NCBI GenBank assembly: GCA_963854835.1
Contig: OY978530.1
Location: forward strand, 38,288,639-38,352,638
Direction of reading: 5' to 3'
Length of the DNA: 64,000 nt
DNA from: Megamerina dolium
Taxonomy: Eukaryota > Arthropoda > Insecta > Diptera > Megamerinidae
The notes under the pieces are model-generated. The model searched no databases. It had not been told where the DNA came from and was given only the letters and a program-made list of their open reading frames with translations. Positions 12,235 through 22,320 of the stretch are shown here, one piece after another. The number at the start of each line of letters is the position of its first letter. Position 1 is the first letter of the stretch. A program made the position numbers and the translations under genes.

Positions 12235-13918
12235 ACACTCAAACACAATTGTACAGAAAGAGACTTACAAAAAATATGCAAAATAAACTGATGACAAAAA
12301 ATTAACTTGAGCTTAACAGCTTCACAGACTATTATTGAATCAGCCTTACTAAAGAAAGCAACAGATAATTTAAACAAGAAATCGAAGTGGTATGATTGGA
12401 ATTGTATAAAAGCTAGAAAATTGACTTTTGCGTGCCTTAGAAATTTTAAGAAGACCCAAAACAGTGAAGGTAAATTGGAGTACATGCGAGCAAAGGTCAA
12501 TTACAAAGAATAATGTGAACGAAGTGAGAAAAAATATTACGAGAGCCTAGAATTAAAAATAAACGAGTTTAAAGATAGTAGAGATTGGTGGAAATTAGTT
12601 AAAAAGATATTCGCGGTCAAGAGAAAGTCAGTTTTGCTGATGGCATAGCTCCTGAAGTATTCAGGCAATATTTTGAAGATTTGTTAAATCCGAGGCAATC
12701 TGCAAGAAATATGTACTAAGCCCCACTATTAGTGTTCGATGAATACCTAGACAAGCCAATCGAGGTAGATGAAATCACACAAAGGTTAAACAAAACTAAA
12801 TATAGAAAAGCTGCGGGTTTAGATAGGATCCCATACGAATTTTTCAAAAATGCGGATATAAAATTTCTGGAAGAACTGGTTAAGGCATATACTAAATTAT
12901 ACGACAACGGTCAAGTAAATAAAGCGTTTGAAACTAGTATAATATTTCTACTTTTTGAAAAAGGCGAAAGTAACTTAGCCTCAAATTATAGGGTATTTCA
13001 TTTATGAACTGTATGGCAAAAATAATGATGAGCATTTTAAATAAGAGACTTACTAGTTGGTGCAAAAATAATGATATCGTCACAGAATACTAAGTAGGTT
13101 TCAGAAAAAAACATCTAAAATTTAATGAAAACAAGAAAGTTTTTGCATTCTTTGTGGATTTTAAAGCGGCTTTTGACAAGGTTCCAAAACAACTTTTAAT
13201 TTTTAAATTACATACGCTAGGCATATCTTCTAAAATGGTTAACTTCATAGAAAAAATATACAATAAAACAAATTCGGTAGTGTGAACAGGTGAAACAACA
13301 ATCAGACAGCTTCGACATATCTTCATGCGTGATGCAGGGCTGTCTAATGTATCAATTACCTTTTCGCTATACTTAAATGACTTACATGAAGTATTAGAAG
13401 GAGTGTTATATATAGATGAATTAAACATACGGTTGCTCTTATATGCTGACGATATAGTAATTTTGTCTGATGATGTTGATGTACTGCAGAATATGATAAA
13501 TAATCTTGAGAAATATTGTGATGTCTGGAATATGCAACTTAACCTAGCAAAATCGGCTATAATGGTTTTTAGGAAAGAAGGTATGTTGTCTGGACAAGAA
13601 AAAAGGAAATTTAGAGGAGAAGATGTAGAAATAAGATCAGAGTTCAGCTACCTTGGAGTCATTTTAACTCCCCAACTCAGTTTCACAAAACATTTACAGA
13701 ACAAAAATAGCATGGCCTAGAACAGCATAAATACAACCTGGCGTACCTTTTTAACAAATAAGAAAATAAAACTGTCTGCAAAGTGTAAAATGTTTTTGGC
13801 AGTAACTAGAGCGATACAGAGCTATGCAGCACAAGTATGGGGGTTTTCAATGTTTGAGTTCGTGGACAAAATGCATTTATACTTTTTAAAGAAAATTCTA
13901 CGTTTGTCAGATAATACA
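12235..13918 (+). pseudogene. LINE of unresolved clade, first part (LINE-X)
   Basis: Decayed ORF2 of a LINE. 12307-12513 encodes KWYDWNCIKARKLTFACLRN, a linker typical of one insect LINE family (W.D..C...R...F). 12732-13007 has KYRKAAGLDRIPYEFFKNA (RT block 1). 13160-13200 gives FFVDFKAAFDKVPK. 13325-13720 gives LLYADDIVILSDDVD with intact YADD, then YLGVILTPQLSF. 13790 onward gives RAIQSYAAQVWGFSMFEFVD. Frameshifts and stops separate the pieces. The gene is cut at 13918 by jockey J1 and resumes at 16539. I could not place the clade with confidence. Confidence 0.75.
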
Positions 13919-16538
13919 ACAAAAATTGCTACCAAATACCATATTACAAACTGTACACCACAAATCATCCGCATGGTAAGGCACGCGGAGGAACTGCCAT
14001 ATTGATAAAAAGCATAATAAAACATCATGTTCTCGAAGATTTCAGTAGCGTCTACTTGCAAGCAACATCTATATGTCTGGAAGAATACATCTCTAAGCTA
14101 GTAATATCTGCGATATACTGTCCCCCAAGATACAGTATTACCGAACAGCAATATAAAGAATTTTTCTCAACTCTTGGTAGCAAATTCTTGGTTGCTGGCG
14201 ATTTCAACGCCAAACACACTCACTGGGGTTCCCGCTTAATAATTCCAAAAGGCAGAAGACTATGTGCAATCATCACTAACCACGGCTACGTTATTTCAAA
14301 TGGTCAACCGACATATTGGCCCACGGACAAGAGGAAAATACGCGATCTCATAGACTTTGGAGTCGCCAAAGGTTTGCAGATGGAAAATATCTCCACAGAG
14401 TGTAATTATGATCTATCATCTGACCACTCACCCACGGTAATATCTATAAAATCACCAAGCAAGGCAATTGCGTTAGAAAGAAAATAGACTGGTTGAAATT
14501 TAAGAAATATATAAATTCCCATCTTCCTCTAAGTAGTGTATTAAGAAATGGACACGATGTAGACTCAGCACTCGAAAAATTCAACCAGCTGCTCTCATTA
14601 GCTCTCAGCTCAGCCATCTGCACAAAGGTATGCAAGCAATCAAACTATAGCCCATACACACCAGCCGACATTGAATTGCTAGTAAGACAGAAAAGAAGAC
14701 TCCGAAGACAATGGCAAGAATTCAGATCACCGAATCTGAAAACACAGCTACAGCACTGCACTCGAAAGTTAAAGCAAGCCTTAAAAAATAAAAACAACAA
14801 AGAGTTAGAAGAGCACATAGCGAAATTAACACCTGGTGAAGCGTCAGACTACTCTTTGTGGAAATCAGCAAAAAACCCAAATCGGCCAATTCTCACTGAT
14901 TCCCCCCATCCATTTGAGTGACAGTAATTGGGCTAGAAGCAACTGTGAGAAGGGTTTGGCTTTTGCAGACCACCTAAAAAGTGTGTTTACACCCAATCCA
15001 CCCTCTTCACAGTCCTCATTACCAAAATTAACTCCTCAACCTTGCTCAATAACGCTCAAAATTAAAATAAAGGACATATTCAAAGCAATTTATAAAGATT
15101 TAAACCCAAAAAAATCACCTGGTCCAGATAAAATTACCGGTAAAATGATAAAAGAGCTACCTCCGGCTTCAGTAATTCATCTCATGCACATTTTCAATGC
15201 TATCCTTCGTATTAAACACTATCCTAAATGCTGGAAAACTTCAAAAATTATTATGATAGCAAAACCAGGAAAAGACCCTACAAAAGTTGCATCGTACAGA
15301 CCTATCAGCCTCCTGCCTCTACTCTCTAAAGTATTCGAAAAGCTACTTGTCATGAATATAACTCCATTTATTAATCTCAACCAACTGAATCCTCAACATC
15401 AGTTTGGATTTAGAAAACAGCACGCCACAATTGAACACGTCCACCGCATTGTAACTCTGATAAGGAACACTTTTGAAGAAAAAAAGTATTGCTCAGCTGT
15501 CTTTCTTGATATCACTCAAGCTTTCCATAAAGTATGGCACGATGGCCTTATTTACAAACTCAAACTATTACTGCCTGCAAATGTCTCCTCATTGCTTAGT
15601 AGCTACCTCACGAAAAGACAATTTCTCGTACATCACAAGGATTACACAACAAATTCATCCCCTTACTGTATCTCTTATACACTTCAGATATGCCCAACAA
15701 TAACTATACATTCATATCGACCTTTGCTGATTATACGGCAATATTGTGATCTAACCCTATAGAAGCTACTAAACTCCTGCAGACTCATCTCGATTCTCTC
15801 GAAATCTGGCAAAATGGCGCATAAAAGTTAATGAATCAAAGAGCGTACATGTAACCTTCACACTAAGGCTAGATACATGTACCCCACTTAAAATAAATGG
15901 CCAATCAGTTCCACAATGTTCCTCAACAAAGTACTTGGGTATTCACGTCGACAGATGGCTGACCTGGAAAAATCACATAGAGGCAAAGAAAACTCAGATC
16001 AAGCTTAAAATTAATCAGTTATGGTGGCTGTTACACAATAGCCCAAAGTTGAATCTCGAATACAAAGTGCTATTATATAAAGCAATCCTGAAGCCAATTT
16101 GGACTTATGGTATTCAGTTTTGGGGCACCGCATCTCCCTCAAATATCGAAAAATTTCAGCGAATACAATCCAAGTGTCTGCGAATTATTGTAAACGCGCC
16201 TTGGTATATGTGGAACGTTAACATCCATCAAGATTTAAATGTACCCACAATTTCTGAGGAAGTTGTAATGTCCTGCAGAAGCTACATTCAAAAATTACAC
16301 AATCATCCGAATCCCCTTGCTAGGCAATTGTTGCTGAGCACGGGGCATCGTCGATTAAAAAGAAAAGACACACTGAATATGCTGTGAAATTGCTATACCT
16401 CGCGACTCAACAAATTGTGATGGAACGTAGGGAATATCACATAATTTTAGTTAGTTTGTAAGATTTGATTACTTATTGTTAGTTTCTAAGTAATTTAGAA
16501 AGATCCAATAGAAAAAGCTTGTTAGAAAAAAAAAAAAA
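13919..16538 (+). mobile_element. Jockey LINE copy J1 (5'-truncated)
   Basis: Inserted into LINE-X with a 10-bp TSD, AGATAATACA, at 13909-13918 and 16538-16547 (the outer A is shared with the tail). It ends in poly(A) (about 16525-16538). 14002-14487 is the endonuclease (KLVISAIYCPPRY, FLVAGDFNAKHTHWGS, SSDHSPTV). 14493-14921 is the linker. 14836-15762 is the RT N-terminal half (KKSPGPDKITGK, SYRPISLLPLLSKVFEKLL, FLDITQAFHKVWHDG). 15935-16387 is the C-terminus (KYLGIHVDRWLTW, APWYMWNVNIHQDLN). A deletion at about 15655-15665 removes the GVPQGSVLG block, and the FADDTA motif is frameshifted, so RT is dead. It is 5'-truncated within the endonuclease and lacks ORF1. Confidence 0.93.
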
Positions 16539-17402
16539 GATAATACACCATCTTATTGCATTTTGTTGGAAACAGATACTCCGAATTGTCATATGTACAC
16601 TCTTGAACTTCACTTGAGCTACATATTAAAAACTTTATTTGAATATGAAAACGACAGACTACCACATAAATTGACAAGGAAGGTACTAGACAACCAAGTT
16701 TTTTGGATAAATCCTATATAGAACTTAGGAGAAAATTTAGATATTAATTGGGAATGCGCAATGTCATTGTAGAGACTGGAACAATGGTATAAGGCTAATA
16801 GTGGACAAATTAAAATATACAAACAAGCAGAAAATGTGGGACAGAGCAATGAAAAGTACTCGTATATATAAGAAGTTAGATCACTGTATTGGCAAAAATT
16901 ATTTAAATGACGATATAGATTTATATAAAATAAGAATGATATTTATAGCGAGGTGTGATATAATTTATCTTGATGGTCGTCGAAATTTAAACTGTTCTAT
17001 ATATAAATTAAATGAGATTGAAAATATTATGCACTTTTAGGCAGGTGCCGAATACTCAAAGGAATTCATTTTAGGTGCTTTAGAAAATATACTTTGGATA
17101 TTAAAGATACACTGGACATATTGAATGGTGGTGGAGGATGAGAAAATTTGGCAATGTTTATCACTGGTGCTTTAGAGTATAGAAAATTTATTGTAAATGA
17201 ATATAGCTAAATGTTTGAATCTAAGATTATTTATGTTTTGCTTTTGTGTTAGTTTTCGAATTCATGAAAATTGTTGTTTTCTGACTGAAGACCATAGAGT
17301 CAATGTCGTATGTTCTTTAATTAAGTTATTTTAAATGTACTAGATTAAAATAAAAATTTGTTACAATAATGAACCATATCTATTTATCTATCTATCTATC
17401 TA
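16539..17402 (+). pseudogene. LINE-X, second part and 3' end
   Basis: Continuation of the LINE split by J1. 16600-16680 encodes TLELHLSYILKTLFEYENDRLPHK, which follows naturally on the C-terminal domain left of J1. 16801-17040 contains RCDIIYLDGRRNLNC, and the frame beyond (GRCRILKGIHFRCF) resembles the closing zinc-like region of LINE ORF2. Coding similarity ends near 17215. A 3' untranslated stretch follows, with AATAAA-like sequence at about 17350, and then a (TATC)n tail at 17376-17402, which probably marks the element's 3' terminus. Confidence 0.65.
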
Positions 17403-17975
17403 CTGCCAGGCTTTTATCGTAGCCGCCCCTAGCCTGGGAACAGACGGTGACTAAGTAGCCGCCCATTCTGGATCAGACACTCTTGTGCTTGGAGTTCGCA
17501 GCCGCTCCTAATCTAGACAACTGCATATAAGGGCTTATGTATCCTACAATGCCTGGGAATAGAAGGGTGTTGGTCACTTTGATTAAAAAGGCTGTGACGA
17601 CTCGCCTCTGTCACGGATTCATATTTAGGTCATGCTAGCTTTTATACCGCGGCGTCCAAATATGCCGCTCCTTTTCGGGGTCTGCTTATTTGTAAAATAA
17701 CTTATTCGCAGCTAACCGACATATCTATATGCCGTATATATTTAGCAAAAAAATTACGTTCGTTTGAATTTGAATTATTTTTTTATTAACAACAATACAG
17801 CAAAAGGTTAGTGAAATATTTTAGTATCTCACAATATTATGCAAAAGTTGTTTCTTTGATGATGATTATTTTGTCAGGTGGGGATATTTAGTTAAATTTT
17901 TAACTTCCAAGTGATTAGTACTATCTTTTTTCTTCTTCAATAAAGTTAATACTGAGTTTGTTTGCTTTCATGTGT
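17403..17975. other. Unassigned sequence
   Basis: 17403-17700 is noticeably more G+C-rich than its surroundings and has repeated GCCGCCC/GCCGCTCC words. No coding frame is recognisable. 17700-17975 is A+T-rich and ends in a pyrimidine run with TACTTTCAG before the coding-like remnant that follows. Nothing was identified. Confidence 0.35.
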
Positions 17976-17979
17976 ACTT

Positions 17980-18502
17980 TCAGCTGAGCAAATTCCAGTG
18001 TCTACATCAGATGGTGGGAGAAAGGGGAAACGCTTAACGTTAGCAAATGATGACCGACATTGACATTACTTTTTCAATACGTTTAACTTAACTTAACTTT
18101 TGGGCATTTAGTGATGAACTTGTTTAAACAACAATTTCGAATACAGAAGGAATAAATGAGCATTTGTTCACAGTGACTGAAGCTATTGAGACATTTAGGC
18201 AAGAATTGATACACAAAGAGTGTGAAATTAATGGCATAATTCAGAGTGAGCGCCCATTCTATAGACATTATAAGCTTCTTTATGATTCCGGTACACACTT
18301 TGCCATTCGATGCACCTATAATTCAAAATATGAAAAATGAAGTATGAGTATTCGATGCAGTGAATATCGTGAACGTACAACTGAGCAGCTTATTGATGGT
18401 GATGTCTCACTAGTTCATTATTATAATGAAAATTATAAATCTGATATTGGAATTTTAAATATGAAACCTATGAAACATTTCTATATAATGTCAATATCCT
18501 AA
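17980..18502 (+). pseudogene. Unrecognised protein-coding remnant 1
   Basis: Not recognised. Two pieces look protein-coding. A short frame at 17980-18059 follows a splice-acceptor-like TTTCAG and contains STSDGGRKGKRLTLANDDRH. A longer frame at 18128-18502 is open except for one TGA at 18338-18340. Its segments include TEAIETFRQELIHKECEING, RPFYRHYKLLYDSGTHFAIR and TTEQLIDGDVSLVHYYNENY; it ends MKPMKHFYIMSIS and a stop. An AATAAAG lies 60 bp downstream. Amino-acid use (charged, aromatic, no low complexity) argues for a once-real gene rather than chance. None of the usual TE motifs (RT, integrase, DDE) is present. It could be an accessory gene of a large DNA transposon, an endogenous viral gene, or a host pseudogene. 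Confidence 0.45.
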
Positions 18503-18845
18503 TGTAGTTATAACATGTAAATATTCATAATCATTCATGTTCATTCTTGAAATTTTTAAAATAAAGTATGTAATATTATATTTGATACTAATAAAGAATT
18601 TCACAATATTTGGTTGCTTTGTTTATTGTATAGGGTTAGTATACAAATAGTCGATCTATTTCTTTATATTATTTTTGAACTTCACTTTGAGTAAGCAGAT
18701 ATATTAATACTTTTGAGATTAGTTGAATATTTCGATTTGAAGTTCATGTTAGTCTTTAATAAAACTGTAAGGAGAAGAAGATAATTTGAATACTTCAAAT
18801 TGCAGTGATAGCAGTAGTAATAGTATCAAATATGGTCATATAAAA

Positions 18846-20117
18846 ATGGAAGATACAGCTAGGAAGAAAAAACAATATTTACTTTCGAAAGAGCGAAACA
18901 ATGAAGAAAATGATGTAAAGAAATATACAACATCAAATATACCATATGAGAGGTTTGGGGATTGATAATCGGAGTTAGCCACGGAGAATTTACATCGAGA
19001 AGCAATTCCACAAGGCAGTGTATTGGGACCTCTACTGTACTTACAATACACAGCAGATATGCCCACTAACTTCCGTACATTTACATCAACTTTTGCCGAC
19101 GATACGGACATACTGTGTTATCGCTCTAACCCCATAGAAGCTACAAAACTGCTTCAAACTCATCTCGATTCTCTCGAAACGTGGCTGTCTAAATGGCGTA
19201 TACTGGTAAACGAATCCAAATGCCTACATGTAACCTTTACACTAAGGTTCGAAACATGTCCTCACTGAAAATTAATAACTAAAATGTTCCTCAATGCTGT
19301 TCCACAAAATACTTGAGTATTCATCTTGATAGAAGACTCACATGGCGCAAGCACATACACGAAAAGAAAACTCAAATTAAGCTCAAGATAAATAATTTAT
19401 CGTGGCTTTTAAATAAAAACTCCAAGGTAAATCTTGAATACAAAGTCTACAAAGCAATATTGAAACCAATCTGGACTTATGGTTTCCAGTTATGGGGCAT
19501 CGCATCTCCATCTAATATTGAAAAACTCCAGCGAACACAGTCCAAGTGTCTGAGAATGATTGTAAAAGTTCCCTGGTATATAGGAATAAAAACATCCACA
19601 GAGACTTAAATATCCCCACTATCTCGGAATAAATCACAAACTTCTGCAGAAGTTACTCTCTCAAACTTCATAACCATCCAAATTCCTTAGTTAGGCGTTT
19701 GCTGCTATTCCTGGGGCACCAAAGATTAAAAAGAACCCATATGCTGAACCTGATGCGAACATACTTTTCCACACTGTTGTGTTTCAAACAACGGAAAGAA
19801 ACACAAATTATTAAAAAATTTAGTATGTAAGATTCAATTACTTACTGTATTTTCCAGTTAAGGAGAATAATCAATAAATATATATTAAAATGAAAAAAAA
19901 AAGAGAAGCGATTTTAAGAAATAGTAAACAATTAGGTGATGGTAATGATGGCGATGAGCATGATATAGAAAGGATGTTTCATGCTGAACTTTTTGCAAAG
20001 ATAACGCATCGAGGGCCTAAAGTATTTGAATTACGAGTTATTTTTAAAGAACTAAAATATAGTGAAGCACTAAACGTTTTAGATCATTTGGTTATTATTG
20101 ATGTAGCGGCACTGTAG
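18846..20117 (+). pseudogene. Unrecognised protein-coding remnant 2, split by J2
   Basis: Not recognised. From an ATG at 18846 the frame encodes a basic stretch (MEDTARKKKQYLLSKERNNE), meets TGA TAA at 18963-18968, and stays open to 19007. Jockey J2 then interrupts it; from 19903 the same frame resumes across the target duplication and runs to a stop at 20115-20117. The second part contains GDGNDGDEHDIERMF and FELRVIFKELKYSEALNVLD. Frame continuity across the J2 target site is good evidence that this was a real ORF before J2 arrived. No known domain seen. It is on the same strand as remnant 1, 340 bp downstream, so they may have belonged to one element. Confidence 0.5.
19008..19902 (+). mobile_element. 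Jockey LINE copy J2 (5'-truncated)
   Basis: A 5'-truncated jockey copy of the J1/J3 type, flanked by an imperfect 11-bp TSD, GAGAAGC(A/G)ATT, at 18997-19007 and 19903-19913, and ending in an A-rich tail. 19023-19268 encodes QGSVLGPLLYLQYTADMP and FADDTDILCYRSNP, so the RT catalytic FADD is still present. 19313-19609 encodes the thumb and C-terminus (LDRRLTWRKHIHEKKTQ, IQRTQSKCLRMIV-like). A frameshift separates the two and further indels follow. It inserted into coding remnant 2. Confidence 0.9.
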
Positions 20118-20119
20118 TG

Positions 20120-21952
20120 CCGAAAATCTCCTCGGTTATAGGTTGTGTGTTGGGTTTGGGACCCGCCACATAAAAAATCCCCCCAATGCAGCAAATAGCA
20201 ATGCCTCGGATAAAGACTACCGCTTTTGTTGATGACCCCCGCTAACGAAAAAGGGATCACGGTTTACAGATATACAACTGGAATGTCCGGTCCCTTTATA
20301 GGTAGGGGGCCTCTATCCAGCTGTTAATGTCCTAGAAAAATACAGAGCTTACATCACCGCTCTCCAGGAAATGAGATGGACGGGACAGCTCTGCTCCAAA
20401 AGAGCTTCCTGTGCCATTTACTACAGTTGCCATTCTGAAAGGCACGAATTAGGATGTGGATGTTTGGTCAGCAAGAGACTACGACATCTTGTCTCACATT
20501 TCATGCCTGTGAACGAGCGGCTGGCCACAATCCGCATCAAGGCAAAATCCTTCAATATCAGCCTTATATGTGCCCACGCTCCGACGGATGAGAAGGGCAA
20601 TGTGACCAAAGAGAGCTTCATTCAGCGCCTCGAAGAAGCTTATGACCGCTGCCCCCGCCACGATATCAAAATCGTTCTTGGCGACTTTATTGCCAAGGCG
20701 GGCAAGGAAGGAATCTTTGGTCCAACTATCGGAAAATTCAGCCTCCACCAGAACACCTCCGATAACGGAATGAGGCTGATCGACTTCGCCGCAGCACGAA
20801 ACATGGTAATTGGTGGTACCAGATTCCAGCATCTCGATATCCACAAAGCGACATGGCTGTCTCCAGATCAACGTACAAGAAACCAAATTGATCACGTGAT
20901 GATCGAGGGATGGCATGCTTTCAGTGAGATGGACGTGAAATCGATCCGTGGTGCTAACATCGACTCGGATCACTACTTTGTTGCAGCTAAGGTGCGCACA
21001 CGTTTATGTGTCGCAAATAACATGAGAAGTACCACACAGAGAAAGCTTAGGCAAGGTGATTCGTTATCGTGCGACTCCTTCAATCTTATTATGGAGAAAA
21101 TAATACGAACTGCTGATCTACGGCATAATGGCACTATCTTTAACAAAAGTATTATGCTGTTAGCGTATGCCAACGATATTGACATAATCGGCATGAACAC
21201 GCGAGTACTCACTGCAGCATTCTCAGAGTTGGAAAGAGAGTCACGTCGGATGGGTCTTACGGTGAACAAGGGCAAGACGAAGTATCTAGTGTCAACAAAC
21301 AAAGAGTCCCGGCATCTTGGACAACACGTCACTGTTGACAACTCCGCTTTTGAAGTAGTAAGGGACTTTGTCTATCTTAGAACCAGCACCAACAACTGTA
21401 ATGACGTCAGCCTGTAGATTATGCGTAGGATAACTCTTGCTAACAGGTGTTACTTTGGACTGAGTAAGCAATTGGGAAGTCGAGCCCTCTCTCGAAGAAC
21501 GAAAACTGCATTCTACAAGTCTCTAATCATGCCTGTCCTTACATATGGCGCTGAAGCCTTGACAATTTCCACATCGGATGAGCGATTGCGTGGAATTTTC
21601 GAGAGAAAAGTCCTACGGAAGATCTTTGGACCTATTTGCGTTGGTGGCGAGTACCGAATAAGGTACAACCATGAGCTGTACGAGCTGTAAGCCGATACTG
21701 ACATAGTAAAGCGCATCGAAATCCAGAGACTTCGCTAGCTAGGTCATGTCGAGCGAATGGAAGAACACGCTCCAGCTAAGAAGGTGTTATATTTGGAACC
21801 CGCTGGAGGACGACGCAGAAGAGGAAGGCCTAACCTCCGGTGGAAAGACCAAGTACTGGAGAACCTGACGGAGCTTGGAATTTCTAACTGGCGAAGCATA
21901 TTATTTCGGACTAAATCGATATTCGGTTGTTATCGCCACATAAGTAAGTAAG
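20120..21952 (+). pseudogene. RTE-type LINE, copy C (internally deleted)
   Basis: An RTE copy that begins in the 5' leader, reads the endonuclease in frame from 20371, and then jumps directly from ...ACACAGAGAAAGCT to TAGGCAAGGTGATTCG. This joins the endonuclease to the RT palm in frame and deletes the linker and RT fingers. The fused frame spans 20371-21417. Both active sites are damaged: GDFNA reads GDFIA and the RT YADD reads YAND. A stop (TAG at 21415) separates the thumb (21421-21690). It ends in GTAA repeats at 21952. The absence of obvious damage at the internal junction suggests either a deletion after insertion or template switching during reverse transcription. Confidence 0.92.
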
Positions 21953-22089
21953 TTTGCCCCCATATATTTTATTAGTTCTTTCGGTGGAGGTAAATTTCCA
22001 AAACTGTAGTAATATTTAATCTGATTTTTATTCTTATAGTATACCCAATGTATACCCAATGTGTCCCTTGCTTGGTATACTATCAATGT

Positions 22090-22320
22090 TTACAATTCCG
22101 CACTCGATCGCACGTTTTTTGATTGTGGTCGATTCAAGCACCCCTTTCGATATGGCTTTAAATATAAATCTTTTCCCATAGCAATCTCTTCCGTAGTTTT
22201 ATTTTGACGATTTTCTTGACCAACTGCTTTAACGATAGCCGATCCTCCTGATGCTAAACCACCGAGTGCACCCAAGACGATTAGGATTGCCACCAAGGGG
22301 AGAAATCCACCAACTTCACT
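22090..22320 (-). pseudogene. Small hydrophobic virion-like protein remnant (candidate Polinton/adintovirus-like)
   Basis: The minus strand from 22320 encodes GGFLPLVAILIVLGALGG, a glycine/alanine-rich hydrophobic helix. It continues to a charged linker and the motif MGKDLYLKPYRKG, ending at a stop at 22090. My recollection is that a hydrophobic GG..P......GALGG segment followed some 30 residues later by G.GLYLKPY..G marks a small protein found many times in arthropod genomes and near Polinton/adintovirus-like genes. I cannot verify that here. It is cut on its N-terminal side by RTE copy D at 22321. Alternatives are an unrelated membrane peptide or a chance frame. Confidence 0.4.

Noticed and set aside
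17376..17402. Independent (TATC)n microsatellite of interest
   Set aside because: It is best explained as the 3' tail of LINE-X.
20494..20973. Minus-strand ORF of 159 codons opposite RTE copy C, and similar ones at 38107-38601 and 47538-48008
   Set aside because: They are antisense shadows of the conserved RTE endonuclease; the sense frames contain all the catalytic motifs.
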